Shown in pieces: positions 21,507 through 33,715 of a DNA stretch of 64,000 nt. Numbering within the stretch: the stretch's first letter is position 1; every line of letters starts with the position of its first letter. Source of the stretch: Riptortus pedestris (taxonomy: Eukaryota > Arthropoda > Insecta > Hemiptera > Alydidae); the NCBI GenBank assembly GCA_019009955.1, contig CM032229.1, positions 150,025,501 to 150,089,500 of the forward strand, read 5' to 3'. The notes under the pieces are model-generated. The model was not told the origin of the DNA and ran no database searches. It saw only the letters and a program-made list of their open reading frames with translations. Both the position numbers and the translations under genes were made by a program.

Positions 21507-22401
21507 ACGATATTGGAAATATGGGGTTTCCCTAGCGTTCTGAGTACAATCTTTAAACCATACAGCCATTGATTCTGTCCTGGATTGGGTTTCCTCTCAT
21601 CACTCAAAAGTATTGATCAGTTCTTGTACTTATAAGCAGAAAAAGACCAAGCTCAGTAAAAAAAGTCCGTCACGCAGGGGCTGCGTAAACTAAGCAGATT
21701 TCCCTCGTGAAGTTTTACAATAGATAAATCTACATACTGGTAACACAACAGCACCGTCGACATCAAGTGAATAAATACAAACGATAATAAGAAACCACCA
21801 GACGGGACACCCGAAACGTCAACAAACAGGTGTGCCAACTTCCCAAAGGAAAGAAAAAAAAATACTGAAATATATCAGAGTAAAACGTATTAATTTTATT
21901 AAAAATTATCTACTATATCTAGTACTATAACTTGTAAGCGATCAGAAGAATTTTTATCTCAATCAATCAAATTTTAGTAGTCCAAGATCTTAAGAAGAGG
22001 GGAAGTCACCATAACACATTTGCATTTATCTCGTATAATAATACGGTTTATTACATAACAGAGTATTGCTAATGTAACATGAGTAGAAGTGGGGGTTTGT
22101 CGAAGGCTGAAAAATGAAAAATACAAACATCTTGGTTAATATTCAAGATAAAGAATAAATGTATATAATAATATTTATAGAACATATTATTTGCAATAAG
22201 ATCGGTTTTATAGAAGTTTTTGATCCGACGTATAGTAACTGTCGAATTTTTGAAAATCCTCCCCTCTAACCCCCCCCCCCCGGGGTCATTAACTCCACTG
22301 GTCCAATTTCAGCCATTAACGATCTTGATCTGTGTTTTTACATATTACGTTTAAATATCGAATTTGGTAACGATCAAATATTGCGACCGCTAGAGCGTTA
22401 C

Positions 22402-22465
<64 letters not shown>

Positions 22466-22800
22466 GAACAGACCTCATTTTCGATCGATGGACATTTGAA
22501 GAAATGTTTCGATAATTGCGTCATGATTATGACCTCAATAGCTGATTTCCCTTAAGGAAAATCTGCTAAAATCCTTCCTCCAGCTTAAGTGTTCTGAGAG
22601 CCCATCGATTGAATTAGGTCTGATATTGGAAATATGAGGTTCGGGTTGTTCTAAGTACAATCTATAAACCATAAAGCCATTGATTGAGTCCTGGATGGGG
22701 GTTCCACTCATCACTGAAATATATTGATCTATTCGTGTCCTTATAAGCAGGAAAAAAAACCAAGCTCATTTCAAAAACCTGCCTCCAGCTGAAGTCCTGC
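21507..22800 (+). repeat. Tandem duplication of a 150-200-bp unit, first unit interrupted by HINE-A A10
   Basis: Unit 1 is 21507-21664 plus 22572-22592; unit 2 is 22622-22797. Shared words in order are GATATTGGAAATATG, CTGAGTACAATCT (CTAAGTACAATCT), AGCCATTGATT, GTCCTGG, CTCATCACT, TTATAAGCAG, CCAAGCTCA and CCTCCAGCT. Unit 2 is uninterrupted at the point where A10 sits in unit 1 and so gives the empty site TTTCAAAAACCTGCCTCC. Its function is unknown. Confidence 0.75.
21665..22571 (-). mobile_element. HINE-A copy A10, long L-type
   Basis: It has full ends, GTCCGTCACGCAGGGGCTGC and TTAAGGAAAATCTGCTAAAA. The L-type block runs from CTGGTAACACAACAGCACCG through AAGAAACCACCAGACGGGAC to AGTGGGGGTTTGTCGAAGGC. 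The C-rich tract (22259-22280) carries a small insertion, CGGGGTCATTAA. (TA)n lies at 22405-22460. At about 907 bp this is the longest copy. Confidence 0.9.
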
Positions 22801-22809
22801 TGTAAATAA

Positions 22810-23190
22810 ATTTAATAAAGGTTTATTTGCCTAATTGCAGCCCTTGTTCAGAGATACAAATTATTTAATAAAAAACCGAGCCGGCCTACGCGGCGTTTCA
22901 TCACAGCGTGATGAAATCAGCCGGTGTTTTGTTGCTCGGATCGGCGGCATTTTCAACTTAAATCAGCCCCTTCTATTCATTTAATCACTGCTTCCATGCT
23001 CTTCAATCACCATTGGAGCGGTAATCAATTTTTCCTCCGACTTCTATATATTGACGGCTCACAGGCAGCCGATCATTGCAAATGATCCCTGTGCACTATT
23101 ATACTTACAACAATGAGTATAATCGTACGTCGGGGCTTACCTTATTTACATATATCAATATATAACGACTTAATGAGACTAGAGACGTGG
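22810..23190. promoter_or_regulatory. Candidate conserved non-coding block 2
   Basis: This is a unique island of higher G+C. It contains homeodomain-type TAATTG near 22832, TTTAATAAA at 22864, and a perfect inverted repeat: TTTCATCAC at 22896-22904 and GTGATGAAA at 22908-22916, 3 bp apart. GC-rich CGGCCTACGCGGCG and CGGATCGGCGGC motifs flank it. No long frame or repeat homology is seen. An enhancer or structured RNA is possible; the sequence alone does not decide. Confidence 0.35.
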
Positions 23191-23654
23191 GATTTCCTGC
23201 GAACAGTTGGCACACTAGTATTTTTTTTCATTTTCAATTCCGGTAGGGACGTATTTCTTCAACTTTAATTACATACAATATAATGGCCACATTGAGTAAA
23301 CAAGAAAGTTATGTAACCAGTCAATCCTGTCAACATATGAAGTTTGTTTTTGCAATAATAATTTAAATTTAGAATATTTTCCATCTTTTAACAAGTGATT
23401 TGAGCCTTCGTATTTGCAGTATCAACTTTCTTTATTGACATTTTATGTTCTTTCCTCTATTAAGTTGGTTTATTTAACAATAGATAAAATCATAATACTA
23501 TGCTTTGTCCCACAAATCTTCTATAAAATTGATTTAATCATATAAAAAATGCATACATTTCTTATTTACATTTTAAGTTAAATTATCATGAAATATCCAT
23601 AAATGCAAAACTATAAGTAAATAAAATAAATCTTTGCTACAGTGTTATACTGAT
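23191..23654. other. A+T-rich unique DNA
   Basis: Nothing is recognised between block 2 and SINE S2. Confidence 0.6.
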
Positions 23655-23878
23655 TGTTATTTATTAACGTCCACTTTTTACAACTAAAGCTAATTGGGAC
23701 GGATTACCTACAGGTTACCACTCTTTTCTAGCCAGGGTGGGACTAAGGATTTTATTTAGTGAATTCCGTCACTAAATAATTCCTATTGCCTAGGGCGGGA
23801 ATCGAACTTACCACTCTAGGTTTACCATGTGAGTTTATAGTCGACGCTTTAACTCACATGGCTAGCCAGAGTGCGAGT
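23655..23878 (-). mobile_element. tRNA-derived SINE, copy S2, complete
   Basis: Read on the minus strand, it has head GCCATGTGAGTTAAAGCG, the B-box GGTAAGTTCGATTCCCGCCC, the middle GTCCCACCCTGGCTAGAAAA and the tail CGTTAATAAATAACAA. It keeps the uninterrupted sequence AAATAAAATCCTTAGTCCC, which serves as an empty site for the HINE-A insertion in S3. It is about 224 bp long. Confidence 0.85.
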
Positions 23879-24520
23879 AAAATGTTGGAAACTGTATGAT
23901 CAAAATTATATTTTCATTAAACGCTATATATTTAATAAAAGTACTTCTGAGGCATATTGTACAACAAAAGAGATCATTATGATTTATAAAAATTCAAATC
24001 AGAAATATTGATTCAACTTTCAGAAATAATAAATATATTCTCATTATTATTGTTTATACTACTCATAAATTCGAATTATATTAATTTGGGGAGTATTTAC
24101 CTCATAAAAATTATGACATTTATTTTATTCCAATTGATTTTAGATGTTTAGATTTTTTCTTGTTTTCATCAAGAGTAGTTAAAACATCATAAAGTCTAAC
24201 AATAAACCAATAAATAGAAGTTTTCTCATTTACAAAATTCATAAATAAATCAGAAGATTGTTATCAATTATAAAATGTATTTCCAATCAATTAAAAAAAA
24301 AATAGTTAATCTTCAATCAGATTCTAAGAGTCCCATATTCCATCCTATTTACACATTAAAATAATCATTAAACTGTACTGCTAAATCATTTTTGTTATTT
24401 TATTCGTCCCTTTCCGTTAAAGAGACGTTACTTGAACTTAGCTTTGGTGGTTGCGTCCGTAAGGCATCATTTTTCGAAACTTTCTTCAAATATAATAATA
24501 TGTATGTACATTATAATATG
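23879..24520. other. A+T-rich unique DNA
   Basis: No gene or recognised repeat is visible. The 68-codon frame from 24432 continues only into the microsatellite. Confidence 0.6.
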
Positions 24521-24605
<85 letters not shown>

Positions 24606-24644
24606 CCTAAGTTGCAAAAGGTGGACCTTAATAAATAATAATAA

Positions 24645-24692
<48 letters not shown>
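24521..24692 (+). repeat. Compound microsatellite (TA)n(GA)n - SINE tail - (TA)n
   Basis: TA units (24521-24560), GA units (24561-24605), a 45-bp SINE 3' end, then TA units (24649-24692). The tail of the SINE (ATAATAATAATAATTA) has apparently grown into the second TA tract. Confidence 0.85.
24606..24650 (+). mobile_element. SINE 3'-end fragment S7
   Basis: CCTAAGTTGCAAAAGGTGGA-CCTTAATAAATAATAATAA is the last 45 bp of the tRNA-derived SINE. The head is absent; the left boundary is a GA microsatellite. Confidence 0.75.
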
Positions 24693-24696
<4 letters not shown>

Positions 24697-24875
24697 AACG
24701 GTCGAGCCTGAGGTTCTCCGCTGTCTCTCTATATCTATGAGATCAGAGTGACTAGTACTAGGCTTTAAACGAGGTAGCAGCACCTGTCAAGGGACGGACA
24801 GAGGATCCCGGTGAATCCAAAGGTCAATCTCGCAGGACAGAAACAGGCAGTCGACTCCCAAGATGCAAAGAGAGA
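24693..24875 (+). other. G+C-richer unique segment ending at a splice donor; possible exon or LTR piece
   Basis: The composition is clearly higher in G+C than the neighbourhood (TGTAACGGTCGAGCCTGAGG... GGGACGGACAGAGGATCCCG). It ends with an ATG in fair context (CCAAGATGC, ATG near 24863) a few codons before GTAAGTG at 24876. This would fit a 5' exon with a short coding start. The leading TGTAACGG would also fit the edge of an LTR. No partner is seen, so neither is established. Confidence 0.3.
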
Positions 24876-25039
24876 GTAAGTGTTTCTTTTATTATCTAGC
24901 CTAATTGTGCTATATCTCTGATTAAATAGATAAATTAGCTCTTATAGCAGAGATGGTGGAAACGGGAATGCTTGCCGTGCAATATATGACCCTGAAAAGT
25001 AGCCGGTAAATAGATTAAATTTAAATAATAATAATTAAA
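24876..25039. other. A+T-rich DNA between the exon-like segment and the TTAA element
   Basis: It contains an ATGGTGGAAACGGGAATG stretch but no frame of length. Confidence 0.45.
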
Positions 25040-25186
25040 TTAACCCTTCATTATAATATATATAATGAAATTCAGAATTGGAAAAAAAAAATCTCTTCCT
25101 TAAGAGTAGCTATCTGAAGCTCCTTTATAAGGGACGAAAATGGTTCAAATAGAAGCTAAAAATGATGTTTCGTCCTGAAGGGTTAA
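25040..25186. mobile_element. piggyBac-type miniature element (MITE)
   Basis: The perfect 11-bp inverted ends TTAACCCTTCA (25040-25050) and TGAAGGGTTAA (25176-25186) comprise the TTAA target duplication plus CCCTTCA termini. TTAA targets and CCC-starting termini are the hallmark of piggyBac transposons. The 139-bp body is non-coding and A+T-rich and contains a TTCATTATA/TATAATGAA palindrome near the left end. At this size it would depend on transposase from elsewhere. HINE-A A11 begins 5 bp to the right. Confidence 0.6.
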
Positions 25187-25190
25187 AAAA

Positions 25191-25768
25191 GTCCGTCACA
25201 CACGGGCTGCGTTAACAACTAGATTCCCCAGTTGCATATTAGCATTTATCTCAAAACTTAAAAAATCAAGTAGAACAATATTATATATTTAGGTTTCAAG
25301 TAAAGTGCTTCATAATATAAAAGCTTATAATTAATATGGCATCAGTAGGAGTGTAGGTTTACTCAAGACCGAACACTAAAAAATGCAAACATCTTGGATA
25401 ATAATCAAGATATTGGAAAGTCGTAAATAACAACATTTATAGAACATTACATTTTTCAATGAGATTGACTCTATACAATAAAAACGGAGATATTTCGAAT
25501 TTTCGAAATTCCGCCCTCCTACTGGTCCGATTTTAGCCGTTAATGAACTTTATCTTAATTTTTACATAAAAAGTTTAAATATCGAGTTTAGTAATGATAA
25601 AAAAAATGTCAACCCTTAGAGTGTAAATATATACATATAAAATTTAGAATGGACCTCATTTTCATTATCCCCTGGGTAGGATCCATAGACATTTGAAGAA
25701 ATGTTTCGAAAATTCCACAAAGAATACAACGTTAATAGCTGATTTAACCTAAGGGAAATCTGGTAAAA
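25191..25768 (-). mobile_element. HINE-A copy A11, M-type, no long (TA)n
   Basis: It starts GTCCGTCACACACGGGCTGC and ends AAGGGAAATCTGGTAAAA. The M-type block contains AGCATTTATCTCAAAACTTA and AAAGTGCTTCATAATATAAA. The microsatellite site reads TAAATATATACATATAAAAT. The G-rich tract partner (CCGCCCTCCTACTGG) is short. Confidence 0.85.
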
Positions 25769-26154
25769 TAATTAAATAAGTTCAACTGAAGAGGCATTCG
25801 GGATTATATATATAGAATATAAAGACTGAACAAATAAGACAAATGTCAACAAATATTCTAAAAACGTCCACCAGAATTGTGGATTTCCATTTATACCACA
25901 ATAAACTTTGACTTAAGCTGCCCTCTTTAACATCCCCAACTGAAAAGATATTTATATAAGACTCAAAATGGATATAATTAGCTAAAAATAAGGCGTGTAA
26001 GAAGGCTGTCCTTGATAGGTACCCCAAAAAAGGGCAGCTTAATTTGTTTGTTTTTGTTTATATAAAAGTACACATGCGAAATATATTTAGCTTGTGCTGT
26101 TACTTCTTTTGAATTTCGGACAAGTAAATGACCAACAAATCTAGGTTCTAGCTA
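25769..26154. other. A+T-rich DNA with an unassigned 81-codon minus frame
   Basis: The frame at 25782-26027 is open and hydrophobic towards its C-terminus (ICSVFIFYIYN). I recognise no family and see no splice or promoter context. It is probably chance or a decayed repeat. Confidence 0.3.
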
Positions 26155-26480
26155 CTTTTGATCTGGCGTAGCGTAGCAGAAATAGGGGGAGGGGGGACAG
26201 GCCTTTTGGGCGTCCACCGTAAATGTTTTATGAGCAAGTGCCTCGGCTCTGCGATATAAATATTCCCAGTTTCTGGCCGTGTGGACAAGGCGCGGCTGGC
26301 GAGAGAGCTAGTCTTGAAATCCGTCATCTATTTCCGTAGCGGTGACACCCCCGCTCAACCAACTCATCTTCATTCGATTCTAGTTCCAATCTCCTTCCCC
26401 GCCCCGGGTGACAGCCTCTCACCCACCTACGAAATGTTAACTATGTCACCCGAGTCTATAGATTGTTTCCAACGAGAATA
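26155..26480. promoter_or_regulatory. Candidate conserved non-coding block 3 (GC-rich island)
   Basis: A unique G+C-rich stretch includes GGCGTCCACCGTAAATGTTT-TATGAGC, an AbdB-like TTTTATGAG (26227-26235), GCGATATAAATATTCCCAG and GGACAAGGCGCGGCTGGCG. The 66-codon frame at 26281-26481 covers part of it and ends in Pro/Ser-rich sequence without a known domain. A regulatory block, or an exon whose frame I cannot confirm, would both fit. Confidence 0.3.
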
Positions 26481-27045
26481 ATTCAAAATATTTTCTTCTA
26501 CTCATTTCTATGAGTAGTAACTCTTGCAAACCTATTTTCAGCAGTAGCAAGCACAGTTTTGGATTTCGTACGTACGATTCACAAATATTTTCTTTTATTC
26601 AAAAATTCATTGTCTCAGGTGACTTTTTATTTAGTACTTTCCAACCAAATCACAGAAGTATACCAACAAAAATATTTCTTGATACTTGAAAAGTTTGTCT
26701 TCGTCCTTGATTTTGCGATACAAGGTTCATAGGAAGGGCGTCACTGAATATACAAATTACGTTTCTTTAAATATTATCTTTGTTTTTTTGGTGTGTCGTT
26801 GTTTTGTTCAAAATCAGAAACCAACAAGTTCTTCTCGATAGAGGAAAGGAGGTTTTATTGTGGATACGTACACAGTATAGACAATTTATTTTCCCCTATT
26901 AGGTGTACCACCAACAAATGTGAACAGTTATTGCTTGAATAGACCTAAAAAAAACTATGATATTTCTTATAAAAGTGCATAAATCATTTAAATTACTCTT
27001 TCTGGGGTTTGTGTAGAATTGAACGTGAACATTTATCGGTTGTTT
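26481..27045. other. A+T-rich unique DNA
   Basis: A weak internal similarity exists between 26945-26985 and 27070-27115 (ACCTAAAAAAAACT, GATATT, CTTATAAAA, GTATAAA), suggesting a small local duplication around the TA tract at 27046-27069. Confidence 0.45.
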
Positions 27046-27069
27046 TATGTATATATATATATATATATA
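27046..27069. repeat. Short (TA)n microsatellite
   Basis: About 12 TA units, flanked on both sides by the same ACCTAAAAAAAACT word (26943 and 27070). Confidence 0.9.
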
Positions 27070-27160
27070 CCTAAAAAAAACTTTGATATTACTTATAAAA
27101 ATGTATAAAACATTTAAATCTACGAGTAGTAATAACGATGAGTAGAAACGAGGAAAAGAG

Positions 27161-28022
<862 letters not shown>

Positions 28023-28604
28023 AGTAGCACAAATTGGACTTTCTTAATTTCTTTTGTAATGCGGAGGTAGAGCGCTATTACTACTACATCGCGCCGTTTT
28101 TCTATTAGTACATTTAAATTTTATGCCTGAGTTCTCGTCTCCAATTCTTCTCGTAACGGCTCTCCCACGCTCTCAACTATGTTGATCTATAGTTTGGCTC
28201 AGACTCAATAGAACCTCTTGAGTCAGATCACAGCCGCGGCAAATCCGGTATTTTGGGAAAATGACTTCTCATCCAAAATAAGACTCTCCCTCTTCAAATT
28301 ATCATCGCTTCCATCGCTTCCATTGGCTAATTTCAGTATTTTTTTACAGTTCATTCAATAGGCAATGTTTTTGAAACAGCTTGATTGCAGTACAAATATT
28401 CATAAATTCAATTAAGAGTTCAAATGGTTATACATTTTTTAAAGGGTGATTCAGACACATATAAATAAAATTGTTCCGTGATAAAAGATTATAATGTACA
28501 TTTATTTGTCTCTTGCAATAATTAATCATAATTGCATTTCCCTATATATGAATTGACGGATATTGAAAAAAAAAGTGGTAATTATAATGTTCTTTTTGTG
28601 CCCC
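28023..28604. other. Unique DNA including repeat-pair E, copy 1
   Basis: An 84-bp segment (28222-28305: TCACAGCCGCGGC, AATGACTTCTCATCCAAAAT, CTCTCCCTCTTC) recurs at 30132-30215 at roughly 75 percent identity. The rest is A+T-rich with no feature. Confidence 0.5.
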
Positions 28605-28688
28605 TTTAGGAGATTTCCCTAGGGGAAATCAGCTATTAATGTCGAACTCATGAAGCAATTTTTGTATTTTTTCTTCAAATGTCCGTCG

Positions 28689-28743
<55 letters not shown>

Positions 28744-29238
28744 TTGCCTGTTACCACTCTAGCGGTCGCAATTTTTGTTTGATTGTTACAAAACTTGATA
28801 TTTAGTCATTTAATGCAAAAAGAATGATCATGTTCATAAATGGCTTAAATCGGACTAGGGGGAGGGGGGGGTTTAGACGGGAAGAAATTTGAAAAATCAA
28901 AATATCTCTGTAACTATAAGTCGTATCGAAAAATCGGACAGATTCAATCTTATTGCAAATTAAATGTACTATAAATATTGTTATATACATTTATTCTCTA
29001 TCTTGACTATTATCTGAGATATTTGCATTTTTATTAAGTGTGTGCGGATAATGGCGAGATGAGATCGGCTAACTAATTGAGACACTTCCCGCCGGCAGGG
29101 ATAGATTTCTTTTTACCGTGTGTATTTATTCATTTAATATTCACGGAGGTGTTGTGTTAGCAGTATGTAGGTTTATCTATTATTAATCTTCACGAGGGAA
29201 ATCTGCTTAGTTTACGCAGCCCTTTCGTGACTGACTTT
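28605..29238 (+). mobile_element. HINE-A copy A13, complete, mixed S/L-type
   Basis: It begins with an intact stem-loop (GATTTCCCTAGGGGAAATC) and ends GGGAAATCTGCTTAGTTTAC-GCAGCCCTTTCGTGACTGAC. (TA)n lies at 28692-28740 and the G-rich tract at 28858-28881. The variable part starts as S-type (GATGAGATCGGCTAAC) and switches to the L-type CGTGTGTATTTATTCATTTA and GGTGTTGTGTTAGCAGTATG, so it is a hybrid. It faces copy A14 tail to tail, 119 bp away. Confidence 0.9.
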
Positions 29239-29357
29239 TTCTTGATACTCAAGAATACTAGAATATTCGTCTTTTTTAATTCATCTCTGTGCTAATACTT
29301 ACTGCATATGCTTTCCCCTGTATATAACTCCCCGAACGCTAATCTCTAAAGTTAAAA
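29239..29357. other. Spacer between converging copies A13 and A14
   Basis: 119 bp of unique sequence separate two hairpin ends. No inverted or shared target sequence beyond A/T runs is visible. Confidence 0.5.
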
Positions 29358-29786
29358 GTCCGTCACGCAGGGGCTGCGTAAACTAAGCAGATTTCCCACG
29401 TGAAGTTATACAGTAAAGAAATCTCCATAGGAGAGCCAAACGGTGACGGCAAAGGGGCGAACTAGCTTTTCGCGGGAAATTCAAAAATCCGTTATCGGCC
29501 CAAATTTCATAAAAATGCAAATATCTCGGTTAATATTCAAGATAGGGAATAAATGTATATAACAATATTTATAGTAAATTTAATTTGTAATAAGATTGAT
29601 TCTGTACAATTTTTCGATCCAGCGTATAGTAACGGAGATATTTCGAGTTTTCGAAAATCCTCCCCTCTAAACCCCCCCTCCCACTGGTCCGAACTTGATC
29701 TTTCTTTTGACATAAAACGACTAAATATCGAGTTTGGTAACGATCAAACAAAAATTGCAACCGCTAGAGCGGTAACAGACAAATAT

Positions 29787-29817
<31 letters not shown>

Positions 29818-29820
29818 TAT

Positions 29821-29874
<54 letters not shown>

Positions 29875-30000
29875 TTTTGAACGGACCTCATTTTCGTCAT
29901 CTCCTGGGTAGGATCAATGGACATTTGAAGAAAAATTTCGAAAATCGCATCATGAGTACAACCTCAATAGCTGATTTCCCTTAAGGGAAATCTGCTAAAA
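29358..30000 (-). mobile_element. HINE-A copy A14, complete and well preserved
   Basis: It starts GTCCGTCACGCAGGGGCTGC and ends with the perfect stem-loop GATTTCCC-TTAA-GGGAAATC, then TGCTAAAA. The S-type block is shortened. The microsatellite begins TAGATAGATAGA and continues as TA (29783-29871). The 81-codon frame at 29553-29798 and its reverse shadows lie in this repeat. Confidence 0.92.
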
Positions 30001-31223
30001 ACGTATCTATTAATGTCAAATGTATTTGTAAATATGCTCTATTATGCTCTTTAATTCACCTAGTAGCACATACTTGCGAAATCTCTGATTGGAATAGAAG
30101 GGGCTGTTACATAAATTTTGTTGCAGAATCATCTGAGTTCACAGCTGCGGTTCCTCCGATATTTTTGGAGAATGACTTGTCTTCCAAAATAATCCTCTCC
30201 TTCTCCAACATATTTCCGTTTAACTTCCATTCTCATGAGATGACTTAAATTCTTTTCTACTGTTCTCCTACAAGCAATAAGCTTCAGAATATATCTACAA
30301 ACACCAGAAGCTAAAATTAAAAATGGCTGTAACGCTGAGAAGGAGAGATTGAATGTCTAATAAACAACTGCATTTTATAGCATTCGCCGGAGAGCTAAAT
30401 TTAAAAATCGAGACTGAGTGAAAAAGTTAATTGAAACGTATTTTTATTATCTTTTACTTAATAACTTCTAGTCGTAAAGTGTGCACGGGAACGTTAATTC
30501 CTATCACTACTTCCTGAGCTCTGTACCGAAGTACTGCTATATAATTAATTAATATAGAAAGTTTATGAGGCACCTCACTTCCTGGAGTCACGTGGGACAA
30601 CGTCTCTGTCCACATTTTGATTTTTGTTACATCTTGTACAGTTATGGTTCCAATAAAAACATTTAGTTATGGTTGTAGTTAGGTTGCGAACAACACGAAA
30701 AATATGAATATTGCGGCATTCTGGACTTATATAATTAATTTAACTTTAGAGCTTTTGCTGACAAATTACACTCCCTTGAATAAAAATAAATTGTTTTTAC
30801 ATTGTACTTGTGCTAATATCCACTTAATACTGAGTCAGGACGGAAAATTTTATATATTAAATCTGGTTAATAAAGTAAGTTACTTAAATTCTTCTTCTAT
30901 ACATACTATTGAATATTAATAGTTCTTAGTATTTTAGCGTTGTTAACCTTCAGTGCACTCCCCACACTTAAACGTCCATTTTCATTGAATCCTATTATTC
31001 CTACTACTGAAACATACCCGCATAAATCTCTAGAATTGTTAAATAGTATTCTAATACTAATGAATATGATATTACGTAATCTGATTGTTATGCCAGCTGT
31101 TGACATACACAGCCTTCCTGGTGGGCGATTATCCTTTGAATTGTATATTTCTATGGAAAAGGGGCATCAAAAACTAACTAGATCTTCCAAGTGCTGACAG
31201 GAAACGGATCTGAAATAATCTAG
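30001..31223. other. Unique DNA including repeat-pair E, copy 2
   Basis: 30132-30215 repeats the 28222 segment. The frame at 30940-31197 (85 codons) and its reverse at 30906-31106 overlap; neither has a known motif. The stretch 30940-31150 is less A+T-rich than average and could be a decayed coding or repeat segment. Confidence 0.4.
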
Positions 31224-31225
31224 TT

Positions 31226-31901
<676 letters not shown>

Positions 31902-32059
31902 TTTTTCAGTAATAAGAAACCTCGTTATCCAGGACTTGAATGTCATGTATACTGGCTAAGATGCTTCATAGGTGCGGGGGGTTTAAAGGATACTTAAGTC
32001 TAATAATAATCCGATAGAAAATTCGTACCAAAAGGGGGTGTGAATCATTTTTCGATTTG

Positions 32060-32450
32060 GGTCACATTAACGGATATATTTCGATTTCATACACCATTTC
32101 CCCTGGGCCAATGAAAACAGATCGTTTTTATGCTTGAAATAAGGCAGTTCGTGATATATTCCCTTATCGCAAATGTAAACCAAGTAAGAATGGGGTTTTA
32201 CTCAGTTCTCAAAACTAAAAAAAAAAAAAAAAAATACCTCGGTGAATAGTAGAGTTACCAGGTAAGTTTATAAAACAACAATGGAATACAATTATTTGCA
32301 ATAATAAGACTGGTTTTATAACATTTTTCGATTCGACACCAAATAGCGGAAACACATTATATTATATTCATTTTCGTCATGGTCATTTAAATAGATTTGA
32401 AAATCGTGTCACGGGTACAACGTCAATAGCTGATTTCGTCAAAGTAAGTT
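32060..32450 (-). mobile_element. HINE-A copy A16, diverged
   Basis: Recognisable blocks are AAGTAAGAATGGGGTTTTACTC, ATTTTTCGATTCGACACC, ATTCATTTTCGTCATGGTC, AAATCGTGTCACGGGTACAA and AATAGCTGATTTCGTC. It lacks the hairpin end and most of the middle. Its GTTCGTGATATATTC block is shared with A19, marking an older subfamily. It lies about 160 bp past A15 in opposite orientation. Confidence 0.6.
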
Positions 32451-33080
32451 CCATTTAATACTATTTATTCTAGCTAACTCATTTTATTCATTATATCTTT
32501 GTTTGGGTATTTTCTTGTTCAGACAGACCGAACGTGGATACATTATCAAGAAGAGGATAAAATACTTGTAAGGACGGACATATGTACATTCTAATGGGGT
32601 ATTCCCGTTAATTTAGATATAAACACTAAAATTATTATTAGAAGATCTCGTCAAGAATTGAAGTCAGCCTAAGGCAGCCTTTAAGACTAGTGTAGTCAGC
32701 CGTGACACTCATAGTTCATTCCCTATTCTAGAGCGTTTATTCATGAAGATGTTCCATTTCTAGCCTGCTTACTAATAGATAATATACTCATCTAATCTTA
32801 GAAATGCCGTCAAATGTTTTCATTATTCAGTTAGAAACCCAATCACTTATTCATAACTTCTTCAGTTCTTTCTTAGAACTATGGCACGCGAACGATCCCC
32901 TCAGAGTTTCATAAGTTTGAAATAGTAATTTTAATGAAGTTATCTTGAATAAATCTAATGGATCAAAGAAAGACATCTGGAAACTTGTAAGAAGACCAAT
33001 TGCGAAAAATCAGAAGCTCCAGCAAGATTGATACCAAAGCAGACTGCAGTGGTTTCGACATAAGTGCCAAAGAAAAAAAA
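32451..33080. other. Unique DNA
   Basis: It carries AGTGTAGTCAGCCGTG at 32689-32704, shared with 16074-16089. No gene is recognised. Confidence 0.5.
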
Positions 33081-33499
33081 GTCCGTCACACAGGGGCTGG
33101 CCAAACTGAGGAGGTTTCCCACGTAAAGTTATACAATAGAGAAATCTCCATACGAGTGCCGAACAGTTACGGAAACAGCCGAAAACTAGTTTTCGGCCGA
33201 AACGAATTCAAGCGACCATAGCTCGTCCGTTACACTTAATAAAAATGTAAATATCTGGGTTAATATTTAAGGTAGAGAATAAATGTATATACACATATTT
33301 ATAGTAAATTCAATTTGCAATAAGATCGGTTCTATACAATTTTTCGATACGACGTATAGTAACGGAGATGTTTTGAATTTTCACAATTCCAACCCCCCTC
33401 CCCTCTCACTTGTATATAAAACGTTCAAATTTTCGAGTTTGGTGACGATGTAACAAAAATTGCGACCACTAGAGTGTTAACAGACATATATGTGTGTTT

Positions 33500-33585
<86 letters not shown>

Positions 33586-33715
33586 TTTGTATATATATAG
33601 TTTAGAACGGGCCTCATTTTCGCCATCTCCTGGGTAGGATTGATGGACATTTGAAGAATTTTTTTGAAAATCGTGTCATGACTACGACCTCATTAGCAGC
33701 TTTCCCTTAAGGGAT
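33081..33715 (-). mobile_element. HINE-A copy A17, S-type with (TG)n instead of (TA)n
   Basis: It starts GTCCGTCACACAGGGGCTGG and ends GCTTTCCCTTAAGGGATAAT; the terminal CTGCTAAAA is lost. The microsatellite (33485-33598) is mostly GT, bordered by short TA tracts, a conversion of the usual TA core. The 73-codon frame at 33000-33221 spans its left edge and has no meaning as a gene. Confidence 0.88.
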
